Below are positions 7,936 to 15,909 of a stretch of 38,225 nt of DNA, piece after piece; position 1 is the first letter of the stretch, and each line of letters opens with the position of its first letter. The DNA is from CAYPHY01 sp964410625 (lineage in GTDB: Bacteria > Chloroflexota > Anaerolineae > Promineifilales > Promineifilaceae). The stretch lies in NCBI GenBank assembly GCA_964410625.1, contig CAYPHY010000049.1:1-38225 (forward strand), given 5' to 3'. The position numbers and the translations under genes are program-made. Under the pieces are notes generated by a model, which was not told the origin of the DNA, ran no database searches, and worked only from the letters and a program-made list of their open reading frames with translations.

Positions 7936-8631
7936 ATGGCAATGACATTAGCTGAAATACTCGGACTGCAAGAAGAGCTTGAATACCCTGATAGCGATGG
8001 AGAGCCAATGGCAGAAAGCGACTTTCAACTGATCCCATTGATCTAAGCCATTACGGCTCTGCGAATCTATTTCCAAGACCATCCTGATGTCTATGTCGCC
8101 GGGGATATGCTGCTCTACTTTGAGCAGGGCAATCCCAAAGCGGTGGTCGCGCCGGATGTCTTTGTGGTAGTTGGCGCACCGAAACGCCGCCGCCGCTCTT
8201 ATAGGCTCTGGCGTGAGCCGAAAGCGCCGGACTTTATCTTGGAGATCACTTCGGCGAGTACGGCCGGTCAGGACTTAGGCATCAAGAAAGGGTTATATGC
8301 TTATCTGGGGGTGAAGGAGTACTTCCAGTTTGACCCAACGGCCGACTACCTCAACCCGCCCTTGCAAGGGTTGCGTCTGGAAGATGGCGTTTACACCCCA
8401 ATCTTGCCGGAACCATCCTCTAATGGCACGCTGCGCCTCTTTAGCGAGACATTGGGACTTCATCTGGAATTACACAAGGATGAGTTCCGTTTTGTTGGGC
8501 CGGATGGTCAGCGGTTGCTGAGTGCTGAGGAATCGGAAGCGGCACGTAAGGCCGAAGCGGCCGCACGCAAATCGGCCGAGGCACGAATTGCCGAATTAGA
8601 AGCAAAGTTGCGCCGTTTAGGTGCTGAATAA
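7936..8631 (+). pseudogene. Uma2-family nuclease-fold protein interrupted by an in-frame TAA
   Basis: From ATG 7936 the reading frame gives the normal Uma2 (DUF820) beginning, including YPDSDGEPMAESDF, then meets TAA at 8044-8046 (codon 37). The same frame continues unbroken as the rest of the family: APDVFVV, PDFILEITSASTAGQDLGIKKGLY, YFQFDP and a C-terminal Ala/Glu-rich coiled coil. In relatives the interrupted position lies in an 'LIEAL'-like helix, so a single G-to-T change of a Glu codon would explain the stop. The PD-(D/E)xK-like residues all lie after the stop. An open frame from ATG 8107 (174 residues) remains but has no good ribosome site and lacks the N-terminal third. Uma2 genes are abundant, of poorly known function, in cyanobacteria and Chloroflexota. 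A sequencing error cannot be excluded. Confidence 0.78.
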
Positions 8632-8657
8632 CAACTTATTTTTCTTTGCTATAAGCG

Positions 8658-8708
8658 ACAGACCTCTGAGGCCAGTGAAGCAAGCTTCGCAAAACCTCAG
8701 AGGTCTGT
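8658..8708. terminator. bidirectional terminator hairpin
   Basis: A perfect 14-bp stem, ACAGACCTCTGAGG (8658-8671) with CCTCAGAGGTCTGT (8695-8708). The loop itself contains GAAGC/GCTTC. It lies between the convergent Uma2-like gene and the surface-protein gene and can serve both strands. The following bases are only moderately T-rich. Confidence 0.65.
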
Positions 8709-8726
8709 TTGTGTGAAAGCTGGTTA

Positions 8727-11195
8727 CTATGCCTGGCGACGGCGGCCGAGGCCAATGCCCGCGCCGATCATACCAACGGGTAACAGGATAGCCATCGTTC
8801 TCAGGCCTATTGGGGCGGCCGGTTCGTTGTCCGCCTCGTCCCTACCAGAGTCAACGGAGTCTGTTGTCGCCGCCGTGACCGTCATCGTCAGCGGCACAGA
8901 TAGCCGTGGGTTATCCAGGTCGTTGCTGCCGATGCACAGCGTGCCGGTGTAGACGTTTAGATCGAGGCCGGTGGCGTCAAAGATGACATCCACATCGCTC
9001 GATTCGCCAGCGGCCGTTGTCCCCGACGAGGGGAAGGCACTGACCCAGGGAACATCTCCCGGTGTGCTACAGTCGCTCCCTTCTTCAACTGCCCACTCCA
9101 GAGTGCCGCTTCCGGTGCTGCTGATGGTCAACGTTTGGGTCAACTGCGTATTTTGCAGCACCGAACCGCTCAACGCCTCTGGTGACACAGCAATATCGGC
9201 CGCGCCGGTCGGGCTGATGGTGACGGTCGCCGCAGCAGTCGCGGAGACCACATCCATTGGCCCTTCGTTGTAGGCCGTCCAGGTGGCGGTGTTGGTCGTC
9301 GTTGTGCTGATCGCGGCCGTTTCCGTCACCACCGTGGTCGCTCCTGGGGCAAGGTCAAAGGGGAACGCGGTCAGGAGCGGCCCCAGTTGGTCATCTTCCA
9401 GATCGTGTAACGTCAGCGAGATCGGGCCGTTGTTGGTCACTTCGTAGCAGTAGAGGACATTCGTTCCCGCTTCGACGGTGATCTCGGCCGTGTCCGCGCA
9501 GGTGGTCAGGTCGGTGCCGACCGTCTTCGTCAGCGCCAATGTCGAGGTTGGCGGCGGTGGCGTGGTGACCGTGACCGTCGCTACATCGGTGGCCGAGACT
9601 ACATCCGTGGGTGTGATACCCCCACTGGGATCGAGGTTGTAGGCGGTCCAGGTGGCGGTGTTGACCGTTGTGGCGGAAATGATCGCTGATTGGACGAAGG
9701 TGGCACTATCGCCAGGGATTAAATCCACTTCCGTGTCCGCCAACAGCGTGCCCAATTCGCTATCTTCCAACGTATGCAGCGTATAGGTCGTCGTTCCCAG
9801 ATTGGTGATCTCATAGCAGTAGGTCACCTCGCTGCCCGCTTCGACCTCGATCTCGTCGCTGCTGGTGCAGAGATTGGGAATGGGGCTCACCGTTTTGTTC
9901 AGGCTGACGGCCGGGCCTGGTTCGCCGACTGTCACCGTCGCCGAGGCGGTGTCGGAGACGATGTCTGTCCCTCCCAGGCTGGAAGCGGTCCAGGTAGCGG
10001 TGTTGGTGGTTGTCGCGCTGATCGTCGCCGTCTCCGTGACAGAGGTGCTGGCTCCGGGGGCCAGTTCTTGCGTAAAGCCGGTCAGGAGCAGCCCCAGTTC
10101 GCTGTCTTCCAGGTCGTGGGTGGTGAGTGTAATCGTTCCGGTGTTGGTGACTTCATAGCAATAGGTGACATCGGCCGTATCAGAGATAACCAGCTCCGTC
10201 GTCGTGGCGCAGCCGGTTGGCTCGGTTCCCACCGTCTTCACCAGCTCGATGGCCGCGCCATCGCTCACCTGGTCGCTGATCCACGCCCCGGCGGAGAAAA
10301 GCTCGCTCGTTGTCCAGGGGTTGCTGATCGGCGTGGTGTAGGTCATGGTGGCGAAGTCATAGACGTAGATTTCGCCCGGCCCATCGGTGACAAGGTAGGC
10401 GCGGCCGTCATCCCCCACCGCCAATCCATCCACATCCAATTCCCCTTCTGGATAAGGGGCGACAAGGGTCACATCACCGGTGGAGCTAATTTGAACCAGA
10501 CCACGCATCAGAGCGCTATCATTGGTCCCATAGAGCGTGCCACTGGCTGGATCGGCCGCCAGACCACCGATGTCCATCGCGGAAGGGGCGACGTTGTAAG
10601 TGATTGCCGCCGTTGCCTGGAGCGTATCGGGGTCAATCGCGTAGATACCTTCCGGGTCGAGGTCGCTGCTGAGCGTCCGCGAGCCGTATAGCGTGCCGTC
10701 GGCATAGGCCAGACCAACGATGGCCAGGGCGTTGCCGGATGCGCTGCTTTCAAATGTACCCAACAATGTGGGCGTACCGCTGATCGGCCATTGATAGAGC
10801 GTGGCGCCGCTGCTGAGTAGCATCCGTTCATTATCCGGGTCATAGGCTGCGCCCCAGATTTCCGCGCCCGTAAATTGCGGGTGGGCCTCCCCCGTCTGCG
10901 GGTCAATCAAGTAAGTGGGGATGTTGATGTCGTCTACGCCCACAAACAGCGGCGCGGAAACGACGACCTGCCCTTGCAGCGTGAAGTCGGCGTTGGGCGT
11001 TCCGGCGGTTGCTTCCGATAACTCCCCGCCAGCGGCCTGGTCTTCGGCCGTTTCCGCCTTGTCCGCCTCCAGCTCGCCTTCGTCTTGCGCCGTCCCTTGC
11101 CCGGCATCCTGAGCCAGCGCGAGGGAGACAAAGACCATTCCCAAGGCGATTACGATAATCAGGAAGAGCATAGATACTCTTTTTCTCATACTCAT
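8727..11195 (-). CDS. large secreted surface protein: propeller-like domain plus DUF11-like repeats, C-terminal anchor
   Basis: About 822 residues. A signal peptide (MSMRKRVSMLFLIIVIALG... ALAQ) is followed by an acidic linker, then a ~250-residue beta-propeller-like domain with repeated 'GLAYADGTLYG', 'GGLAADPASGTLYGTND' and 'GLAVGDDGRAYLV' motifs. Next come three ~100-residue DUF11/CARDB-like repeats (each 'TYCYEVTN.G......HDLEDSELG...', with a pair of Cys), then a BACON-like Ig-type domain (SSTGSGTLEWAVEE). The end is a hydrophobic helix followed by GRRRQA, a membrane or sorting-type anchor. The start at 11195 is set by GGAGG five bases upstream; the frame is open further but not coding-like. 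It is paralogous to the neighbour at 11352-13352. It probably acts at the cell surface, in adhesion or envelope structure. Confidence 0.85.
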   Translation of the reverse strand: MSMRKRVSMLFLIIVIALGMVFVSLALAQDAGQGTAQDEGELEADKAETAEDQAAGGELSEATAGTPNADFTLQGQVVVSAPLFVGVDDINIPTYLIDPQTGEAHPQFTGAEIWGAAYDPDNERMLLSSGATLYQWPISGTPTLLGTFESSASGNALAIVGLAYADGTLYGSRTLSSDLDPEGIYAIDPDTLQATAAITYNVAPSAMDIGGLAADPASGTLYGTNDSALMRGLVQISSTGDVTLVAPYPEGELDVDGLAVGDDGRAYLVTDGPGEIYVYDFATMTYTTPISNPWTTSELFSAGAWISDQVSDGAAIELVKTVGTEPTGCATTTELVISDTADVTYCYEVTNTGTITLTTHDLEDSELGLLLTGFTQELAPGASTSVTETATISATTTNTATWTASSLGGTDIVSDTASATVTVGEPGPAVSLNKTVSPIPNLCTSSDEIEVEAGSEVTYCYEITNLGTTTYTLHTLEDSELGTLLADTEVDLIPGDSATFVQSAIISATTVNTATWTAYNLDPSGGITPTDVVSATDVATVTVTTPPPPTSTLALTKTVGTDLTTCADTAEITVEAGTNVLYCYEVTNNGPISLTLHDLEDDQLGPLLTAFPFDLAPGATTVVTETAAISTTTTNTATWTAYNEGPMDVVSATAAATVTISPTGAADIAVSPEALSGSVLQNTQLTQTLTISSTGSGTLEWAVEEGSDCSTPGDVPWVSAFPSSGTTAAGESSDVDVIFDATGLDLNVYTGTLCIGSNDLDNPRLSVPLTMTVTAATTDSVDSGRDEADNEPAAPIGLRTMAILLPVGMIGAGIGLGRRRQA

Positions 11196-11351
11196 AGTTA
11201 CCTCCGTATCAGGTAAACCACTATGTTTGCACTTTCGGAGCGGACGCTGATTTTTAGAAAAGGTCAGCGTCAATTTGCGAATGATCAGCGATGATCTGCG
11301 TTCCATTTTTCACGATTACAAAAACTGCAAAGATAGTGGTGAACGTCAAAG

Positions 11352-13352
11352 TTAGGGATTGCCTTGCGGCGAACCCATTACGATTGGCATTCGGATGAAG
11401 TTGGGAAAGACGTTGAGCGACACGGTGATCGTTGTGGTCGGTTGGTTAGGATCGTTGGATTGCACACAGAGCAAGGCGCTGTAATCCCCTGCGTCGAGGA
11501 TCGTGGCGTCCAGCGTCACCTCGATGGTGTCGCTGCTGCCGCCCGTTGTCGTTCCCGATTGCGGTGAAACGGACAGCCAGGGGACATCGCCAGGAACGTT
11601 GCAATCATCGGCCGCCTCCGCGATTGACCACTGCAAATCGGCCGTTCCCGTGTTGCTGATTGTCAATGGGCGGGATAGCTGCCCATTTTCACCCACCGCC
11701 AGGGAGAAGTTTTCCGGCGTGATGTTGATCGCCGGGGTGAGCGTGCCGCTAACCGTTACTGTCGCTGAGTCGGTGGCCGTCACCACATCGGTTGGCCCTT
11801 CGTTGTAGGCGGTCCAGGTGGCGGTGTTGGTGATGCTGGTGGTGACCACGGCCGTTTCGGTAATCGCCAGCGTCGCGCCCGGCCCCAGTTCGTAGGGATA
11901 TTCACTGCGAACTGCGCCCAGTTCACTATCGTCCAGGTCATGGAGCGTGTGGGTAACGCTGCCTGTGTTCGTCACCTCATAGCAGTAAGTGACGGCCGTG
12001 CCTGGCTCTACGGTAATCTCATCCGTCGTGGCACATTCGCCGGGGTCGGTCCCAACCGTCTTGGATAAAGTAATACCCGGAACCGAGCCTCCGACTGTGA
12101 CGGTAGCGGTCGCTGTCGCCGTCACCACGTCAGTCGGCCCCTCATTGGCGGCCGTCCAGGTGGCGGTGTTCACGGTGGTGCTGCTGATCGTTGCTGTCTG
12201 CGTTAGAAAGGCACTCGCTCCAGGGGCCAAAATATAGGGGAAGTCGGTCAACAGGTTGCCCAGTTCGCTATCATCCAGGTCGTGGAGGGTCAGAGTGACG
12301 GTCCCTGTGTTTGTTACTTCGTAACAATAGGTAACGTCGGTTTCCGCGTCTATATTCAGGGTGCTTGTGGTCGCACATACATTTGGATCCGTGCCAACCG
12401 TCTTTTCCAGGCTGATCGCTGGCCCTTCCAGGGCTGATTCGGGCAGCCAGGTGGCGGCCGAAAAGTTTTCACTGGTCGTCCAGGGATTGCTGATCGGCGT
12501 GGTATAGGTCATGGTGGCAAAGTCGTAGACATAGATGAGGCCGGGTTCATCGGGGACCAGATAGGCTTGTCCGCTGTCGCTAATCGCCAAACCATCAATG
12601 TCGCTCTGCCCATCGGGATAGGGAGCAACCAGCGTGAGGTTGCCATCCATATCTACTTCCACCAGACCACGTAAGGAATCATCATCGTTCGTAGCATAGA
12701 GCGTTCCACTGTTGGGATCGGCCGCCAAGCCACCCAGGTCAACATTCGCCGTGCTGCTGACATAGGTTGTCCATAGCGTCGCCTCCTGGTTTGCGGGATC
12801 GAGCGTATAGACCGCTTCTGGGTCATCAGTCGAACTTACATTGCGAATGGCATAAAGCGTGCCATCGTGGTAGGCCAGACCAACCATCGCTAAGGTTGCG
12901 CCAGAGGTTGCGCTGGTGATGGTTCCAAGCAAGTTGGGTGCGCTGCCAGCCGGCCATTCATAAAGCCCGGAGCCGGTGATGAAGAGGACACGGTCGTTGT
13001 CCGCATCATAAGCCGATCCCCATACTGGCACGCCCTCAAATTGAGGGTAGCTCATGCCGGTGCTGGGATCAATTAGAAACGTGGAACTGATGGATCTACT
13101 GATGCCAACAAATAGGGGGGCGGCAGCGGTTGGACCGAGCAGGGTGATGTCGGCCGCAATTGGGGGAAGATTGGCGCTTGCTCCGGCGCGTTCGGCCGCT
13201 TGTGCCATCTCCATTTCGCGCTGGCTCTCTTCATCCGCCTGTTCCGCTTGCGCGTTCTGTGGGCTTGCCCCCTGGGCGACAACCAGGGAAGCGACAACGA
13301 ATCCCAGGGCTAAAATAAGAACAGTACTTACTACGAATACTCTTGCTTTCAT
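11352..13352 (-). CDS. secreted surface protein paralogous to the preceding gene, no membrane anchor
   Basis: About 666 residues. The signal peptide (MKARVFVVSTVLILALG...VVAQG) precedes a Glu/Gln/Ala-rich linker, the same propeller-like domain as the downstream paralogue (FLIDPSTGMSYPQFEG, GGLAADPNSGTLYATND), two DUF11-like repeats instead of three, and a BACON-like domain (SNTGTADLQWSIAE). It then ends in NFIRMPIVMGSPQGNP without a hydrophobic anchor. Whole sentences of sequence, such as YVYDFATMTYTTPISNPW, are identical between the two proteins, so they arose by tandem duplication. The start at 13352 follows GGAGG by 8 bases; an ATG at 13367 overlaps that site and is less likely. Upstream lies a long leader with an AT-rich promoter-like block. 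It may be co-transcribed with the downstream paralogue (156-base gap). Confidence 0.85.
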   Translation of the reverse strand: MKARVFVVSTVLILALGFVVASLVVAQGASPQNAQAEQADEESQREMEMAQAAERAGASANLPPIAADITLLGPTAAAPLFVGISRSISSTFLIDPSTGMSYPQFEGVPVWGSAYDADNDRVLFITGSGLYEWPAGSAPNLLGTITSATSGATLAMVGLAYHDGTLYAIRNVSSTDDPEAVYTLDPANQEATLWTTYVSSTANVDLGGLAADPNSGTLYATNDDDSLRGLVEVDMDGNLTLVAPYPDGQSDIDGLAISDSGQAYLVPDEPGLIYVYDFATMTYTTPISNPWTTSENFSAATWLPESALEGPAISLEKTVGTDPNVCATTSTLNIDAETDVTYCYEVTNTGTVTLTLHDLDDSELGNLLTDFPYILAPGASAFLTQTATISSTTVNTATWTAANEGPTDVVTATATATVTVGGSVPGITLSKTVGTDPGECATTDEITVEPGTAVTYCYEVTNTGSVTHTLHDLDDSELGAVRSEYPYELGPGATLAITETAVVTTSITNTATWTAYNEGPTDVVTATDSATVTVSGTLTPAINITPENFSLAVGENGQLSRPLTISNTGTADLQWSIAEAADDCNVPGDVPWLSVSPQSGTTTGGSSDTIEVTLDATILDAGDYSALLCVQSNDPNQPTTTITVSLNVFPNFIRMPIVMGSPQGNP

Positions 13353-13585
13353 CGGTCTTTCCTCCATGATTGTTAATGGTTTGCCTCCACCAGAATCGGG
13401 CGGAGGAAACTTAGCGGGTAGCCCTGCCCAATGCTTCGAAACTACATGGCATCAAGACAGAAGCCACATCTCTGTGGTTACAACGTACTGTAACATAAGC
13501 AGCGAGACAAGAGGGCGGACATTTGTACTAATCGGGATATAGATCGGGATATAAATTATATTTTTATGTTAACTTCATTGGGATT
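13353..13585 (-). promoter_or_regulatory. leader and promoter region of the surface-protein genes
   Basis: Read on the minus strand, a TATAAT lies at 13560-13555 in a very AT-rich block, followed by two adjacent 12-base direct repeats (ATCGGGATATAG and ATCGGGATATAA on the plus strand, 13531-13554), an operator-like arrangement. Hairpins GTTACA/TGTAAC (13477-13494), CCACA/TGTGG (13464-13477) and a CCTCC...GGAGG stem (13384-13407) follow within the roughly 200-base leader. No -35 and no known riboswitch were recognised. Confidence 0.4.
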
Positions 13586-13640
13586 GTTACGCAGATTGCG
13601 CGGATAAAACGCGGATGACGCGGATTTTGATTGCAATCAC
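13586..13640. repeat. intergenic 'GTTACGC...CGCGGAT' degenerate repeat
   Basis: Short, repeated words GCGCGGAT, ACGCGGAT and ACGCGGATTTT follow GTTACGCAGATT. The same vocabulary appears at 18483-18552, 22968-22990, 25213-25260, 28629-28700 and 38048-38080, always between genes. Confidence 0.7.
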
Positions 13641-13659
13641 GTAGCACGGGTTGCTAAAT

Positions 13660-13802
13660 ACAGTGTCTCAAAAGTAACCCAACTGTCATTCCGAGCGGAG
13701 TCTTCGGAGCGAGGAATCCCTGATACATTTCTGGTACAGGAGGTTGCAAGAGATTCTTCACTCCGTTCAGAATGACAATTGCTAAAACCTTTGAAACAGT
13801 GT
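13660..13802. mobile_element. MITE-like inverted-repeat element
   Basis: A 143-base element with imperfect terminal inverted repeats of about 40 bases. The left end reads ACAGTGTCTCAAAAG, then TGTCATTCCGAGCGGAGT (13684 on); the right end, in reverse, reads ACACTGTTTCAAAGG, then TGTCATTCTGAACGGAGT. No coding capacity is seen. A second copy of the left end begins at 38177 and runs to the window edge, identical over about 40 bases. This is consistent with a non-autonomous transposable or extragenic palindromic element; no transposase is in the window. Confidence 0.65.
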
Positions 13803-13814
13803 ACTAAATGGCCG

Positions 13815-13843
13815 TTGACCAGCCAGCCATCAGGCTTTACAAT
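13815..13843 (+). promoter_or_regulatory. sigma70-type promoter
   Basis: TTGACC (13815-13820), a 17-base spacer and TACAAT (13838-13843). Transcription would begin near 13850, about 280 bases before the next start codon at 14133, implying a long leader or a separate small RNA. Confidence 0.55.
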
Positions 13844-13849
13844 GTGATT

Positions 13850-14040
13850 CGGTGAGGCGTGGTCACGGAATGGGCTGCCCGTTTAGCATATCGCTTTGGG
13901 CTTACGTAGTTCTGTTGTCCGACGCCCTACCAGTTTAGAAGATCGAGGGTGTTGTAACGGTAGTTAAGGATTATTGATGAGTTAATGAGAAATCGGCCGG
14001 GAGTGTTGCTTAACAGGCGTAACCAAACGGCCGATTTTTT
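13850..14040 (+). ncRNA. possible structured leader or small RNA
   Basis: This gene-free stretch starts at the predicted promoter's start point. GGTGAGGCGT (13851-13860) can pair with ACGCCCTACC (13922-13931) with one mismatch, enclosing a GGGC-T-GCCC mini-stem. It ends with the U-tract hairpin at 13990-14040. No known riboswitch or ncRNA consensus was recognised. A 22-codon frame (13870-13938) exists inside but lacks a ribosome site. Confidence 0.35.
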
Positions 14041-14042
14041 AT
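13990..14042 (+). terminator. U-tract hairpin, terminator or attenuator
   Basis: AAATCGGCCG (13990-13999) pairs with CGGCCGATTT (14028-14037), with a 28-base loop, and TTT(ATT) follows. It lies 90 bases upstream of the next gene, so it either ends a small RNA or attenuates the leader. Confidence 0.6.
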
Positions 14043-14046
14043 TGAA

Positions 14047-14096
14047 GGGGCATTACCAGGGAACTTTCACCGCCGGTAATGCCTCTTTTTGTTTTT
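14047..14096 (+). terminator. second U-tract hairpin before the gene at 14133
   Basis: GGGGCATTACC (14047-14057) pairs with GGTAATGCCTC (14075-14085) with one G-T wobble, followed by TTTTTGTTTTT. It is placed only 37 bases before the start codon, unusual for a simple terminator. Confidence 0.65.
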
Positions 14097-14132
14097 CAGC
14101 AGGGTGATAGACAGTATAGGAGATGATGGGTC

Positions 14133-15599
14133 ATGAAGCGACAGCATTTGTATCTCGTAGTAGGTATGGGCGTGGTAATGGTGTTTGGTCTGCTGCTGGC
14201 GGCCGCTGCCTATGTAGCGGCGCAGTCCGGTGAAATGTCCCCGACTGGGGAACAGCGGCAACAAAGGAGCGTTGCCGCACCCACCGGGACGGGCATTACG
14301 TATCAGGGACATCTGACGGACGGCGCGGAAGCGGCCGATGGTCTATATGATTTTCAGTTCCAATTGTTTGATGCGGCGAACGCGGGCGCACAGGTAGGGT
14401 CAACGGTGACGCTAGACGACGTTGCCGTCAGTGAGGGGGTTTTTACGGTGAAGCTGGATTTTGGGACTGGAGCCTTTGGCGACGGTGCGCGCTGGTTGCA
14501 AATCAGCGTCCGTCCGGGCAACAGCGCCGGACCACATACCGCTCTTTCGCCGCGCCAGGAGCTGACCCCTGCGCCCTCTGCGTTGTCCCTGCCTAATGTT
14601 TATACCGACGAGGGCATCAATTTTGTTGGCATCGGCCGAGACTTTCGCATCAGCAGTAATGAAGTCTTCGGCATCCGCTATGAAGGAGCGGCCAATGACT
14701 ATGGCGGCATGTATGTCGAGACATCGAACCCAGGCGGCTGGCCCTTTTACGGCTATGCTACGGACGGTTCATTCCATGCCTGGACCTACTACGATGGCAC
14801 GACGGGAGATTGGCAACTGTATAATTCCGGGATACGGCTGAAGGTGCCAAACGAGGGCGGCTTGCGGATCGGCCCTAGCGCGGATTATAGCCTCGTGATT
14901 AGCAATACCACTGGCTCTGACGGGGTTCGGATTTTTGATACGGGTGACGACGGCATCCAGGTTGGCAGTGATCCCGATTATCCCAATTATGGCCTCTTTA
15001 TTCCCAGCCCCGGTGTCGGCGCTTATGGTTTGTGGTCGAACACGGCCGACACCAACGGCGAGTGGGCGCTGTTTACGGTGGATAAGGTCGAAGCGGGTAA
15101 TGTGGTCGCCAACGCCTTTTCGCTGGTTGCCCGTGTGACCGGGCCGGATGCACTGACGGCCGGGGATGTGGTGGCAGTGACCGGCGCGGGCGAGGCATTG
15201 CCCGGCGGGCACAATGCGCTGCCAATGGTACGCCGCGCCGATCAGGCGACGTACAACGGCGTGATCGGCGTGGTGGACAGCCGTATGGTGTGGGCGCTGG
15301 CTCCGGGCAAGGAGGAGGAAGGGGCGGAAAGCTTGCAAAGCGCGGAAGGCGCGGCCCAACCCGGCGAGTTTGTGTCGCTAATCATCTATGGCGTGGCTGA
15401 GATGAAGATTAGTCCCAATAGCGATATTCGCGCCGGACAACGGCTGACGGCTTCCGATCTGGCCGGGCAAGCACGTGCTCTGCAAACGCGACAGGTGGAA
15501 GGGATGACCGTGACCGAAGGCGCGCCGGTGATCGGCATTGCGTTGGCGGCCCCGCAAGCGGGACAGGAGACCATTCCGGTCTTCGTCACCTTGCGCTAA
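14133..15599 (+). CDS. secreted protein with N-terminal tail-fibre-like domain
   Basis: 488 residues. A signal peptide (MKRQHLYLVVGMGVVMVFGLLLAAAAYVAAQS) leads into a domain with GITYQGHLTDG, GLYDFQFQLFDAA, GVFTVKLDFG, WLQISVRPG and LSPRQELTPAPSAL. This pattern is widespread in secreted proteins of myxobacteria, planctomycetes and Chloroflexota that resemble tail-fibre or collagen-like baseplates. The middle (residues ~160-310) is Gly/Tyr-rich and beta-like; the C-terminal ~150 residues form a separate domain (LTAGDVVAVTGAGEALPGG, GVIGVVDSRM, IIYGVAEMKI) resembling peptidase-G2/pectate-like fibre tails. AGGAG at 14118-14122 is 10 bases upstream. It forms an operon with the next gene. The exact role is unknown; an extracellular location is likely. 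Confidence 0.8.
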   Translation: MKRQHLYLVVGMGVVMVFGLLLAAAAYVAAQSGEMSPTGEQRQQRSVAAPTGTGITYQGHLTDGAEAADGLYDFQFQLFDAANAGAQVGSTVTLDDVAVSEGVFTVKLDFGTGAFGDGARWLQISVRPGNSAGPHTALSPRQELTPAPSALSLPNVYTDEGINFVGIGRDFRISSNEVFGIRYEGAANDYGGMYVETSNPGGWPFYGYATDGSFHAWTYYDGTTGDWQLYNSGIRLKVPNEGGLRIGPSADYSLVISNTTGSDGVRIFDTGDDGIQVGSDPDYPNYGLFIPSPGVGAYGLWSNTADTNGEWALFTVDKVEAGNVVANAFSLVARVTGPDALTAGDVVAVTGAGEALPGGHNALPMVRRADQATYNGVIGVVDSRMVWALAPGKEEEGAESLQSAEGAAQPGEFVSLIIYGVAEMKISPNSDIRAGQRLTASDLAGQARALQTRQVEGMTVTEGAPVIGIALAAPQAGQETIPVFVTLR

Positions 15600-15609
15600 G
15601 GAGGGGATG

Positions 15610-15909
15610 ATGCGTAAAAAAGCGTTGCTTCTCCTCGGTATCTGCTTGTTGCTGGCGGTGGGGATTATTGTCGCCGCGCCGGGTGACTTGCTAAATGGGT
15701 TCTCTATTGGCTGGTGGACGGCCGATGCTGGCGGCGGCAACAGCAGCGGCGGCCCCTATACATTGCGTGGGACGGCCGGACAGCCGGATGCGGGACGCGC
15801 ATCGGGCGGCAACTATGCCTTGAAGAGTGGCTTTTGGGCGACCTTGTCTGGCACACATGAGTCGTTGCCTAAGCCGACTGAAATCTTTTTGCCGTCGGTT
15901 ATTGGGTAA
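15610..15909 (+). CDS. small secreted protein with WWT...GQPDAG repeat and FLPSVIG tail
   Basis: 99 residues. A signal peptide (MRKKALLLLGICLLLAVGIIVAA) precedes one copy of the repeat ISIxWWTxDxGGGNSSGGxYTLRGTAGQPDAG-like, ending in SGFWATL. From memory, this motif is common in secreted proteins of Chloroflexota and planctomycetes, usually in longer proteins. The chain closes with KPTEIFLPSVIG, similar to the short hydrophobic-proline tails at the end of other exported Chloroflexota proteins. AAGGAGGGG overlaps the stop of the preceding gene and lies 3-4 bases before ATG 15610; ATG 15607 is also in frame but too close. It is co-transcribed with the gene at 14133, with which it probably works at the cell surface. 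Function unknown. Confidence 0.75.
   Translation: MRKKALLLLGICLLLAVGIIVAAPGDLLNGFSIGWWTADAGGGNSSGGPYTLRGTAGQPDAGRASGGNYALKSGFWATLSGTHESLPKPTEIFLPSVIG

Noticed and set aside
9774..10691. Long plus-strand open frames inside the surface-protein genes
   Set aside because: They oppose well-supported repeat-domain proteins and show no family motif; they are shadows of GC-rich coding DNA.
13870..13938. 22-codon open frame inside the leader, a possible leader peptide
   Set aside because: No ribosome site and no evident attenuation codons; likely chance.
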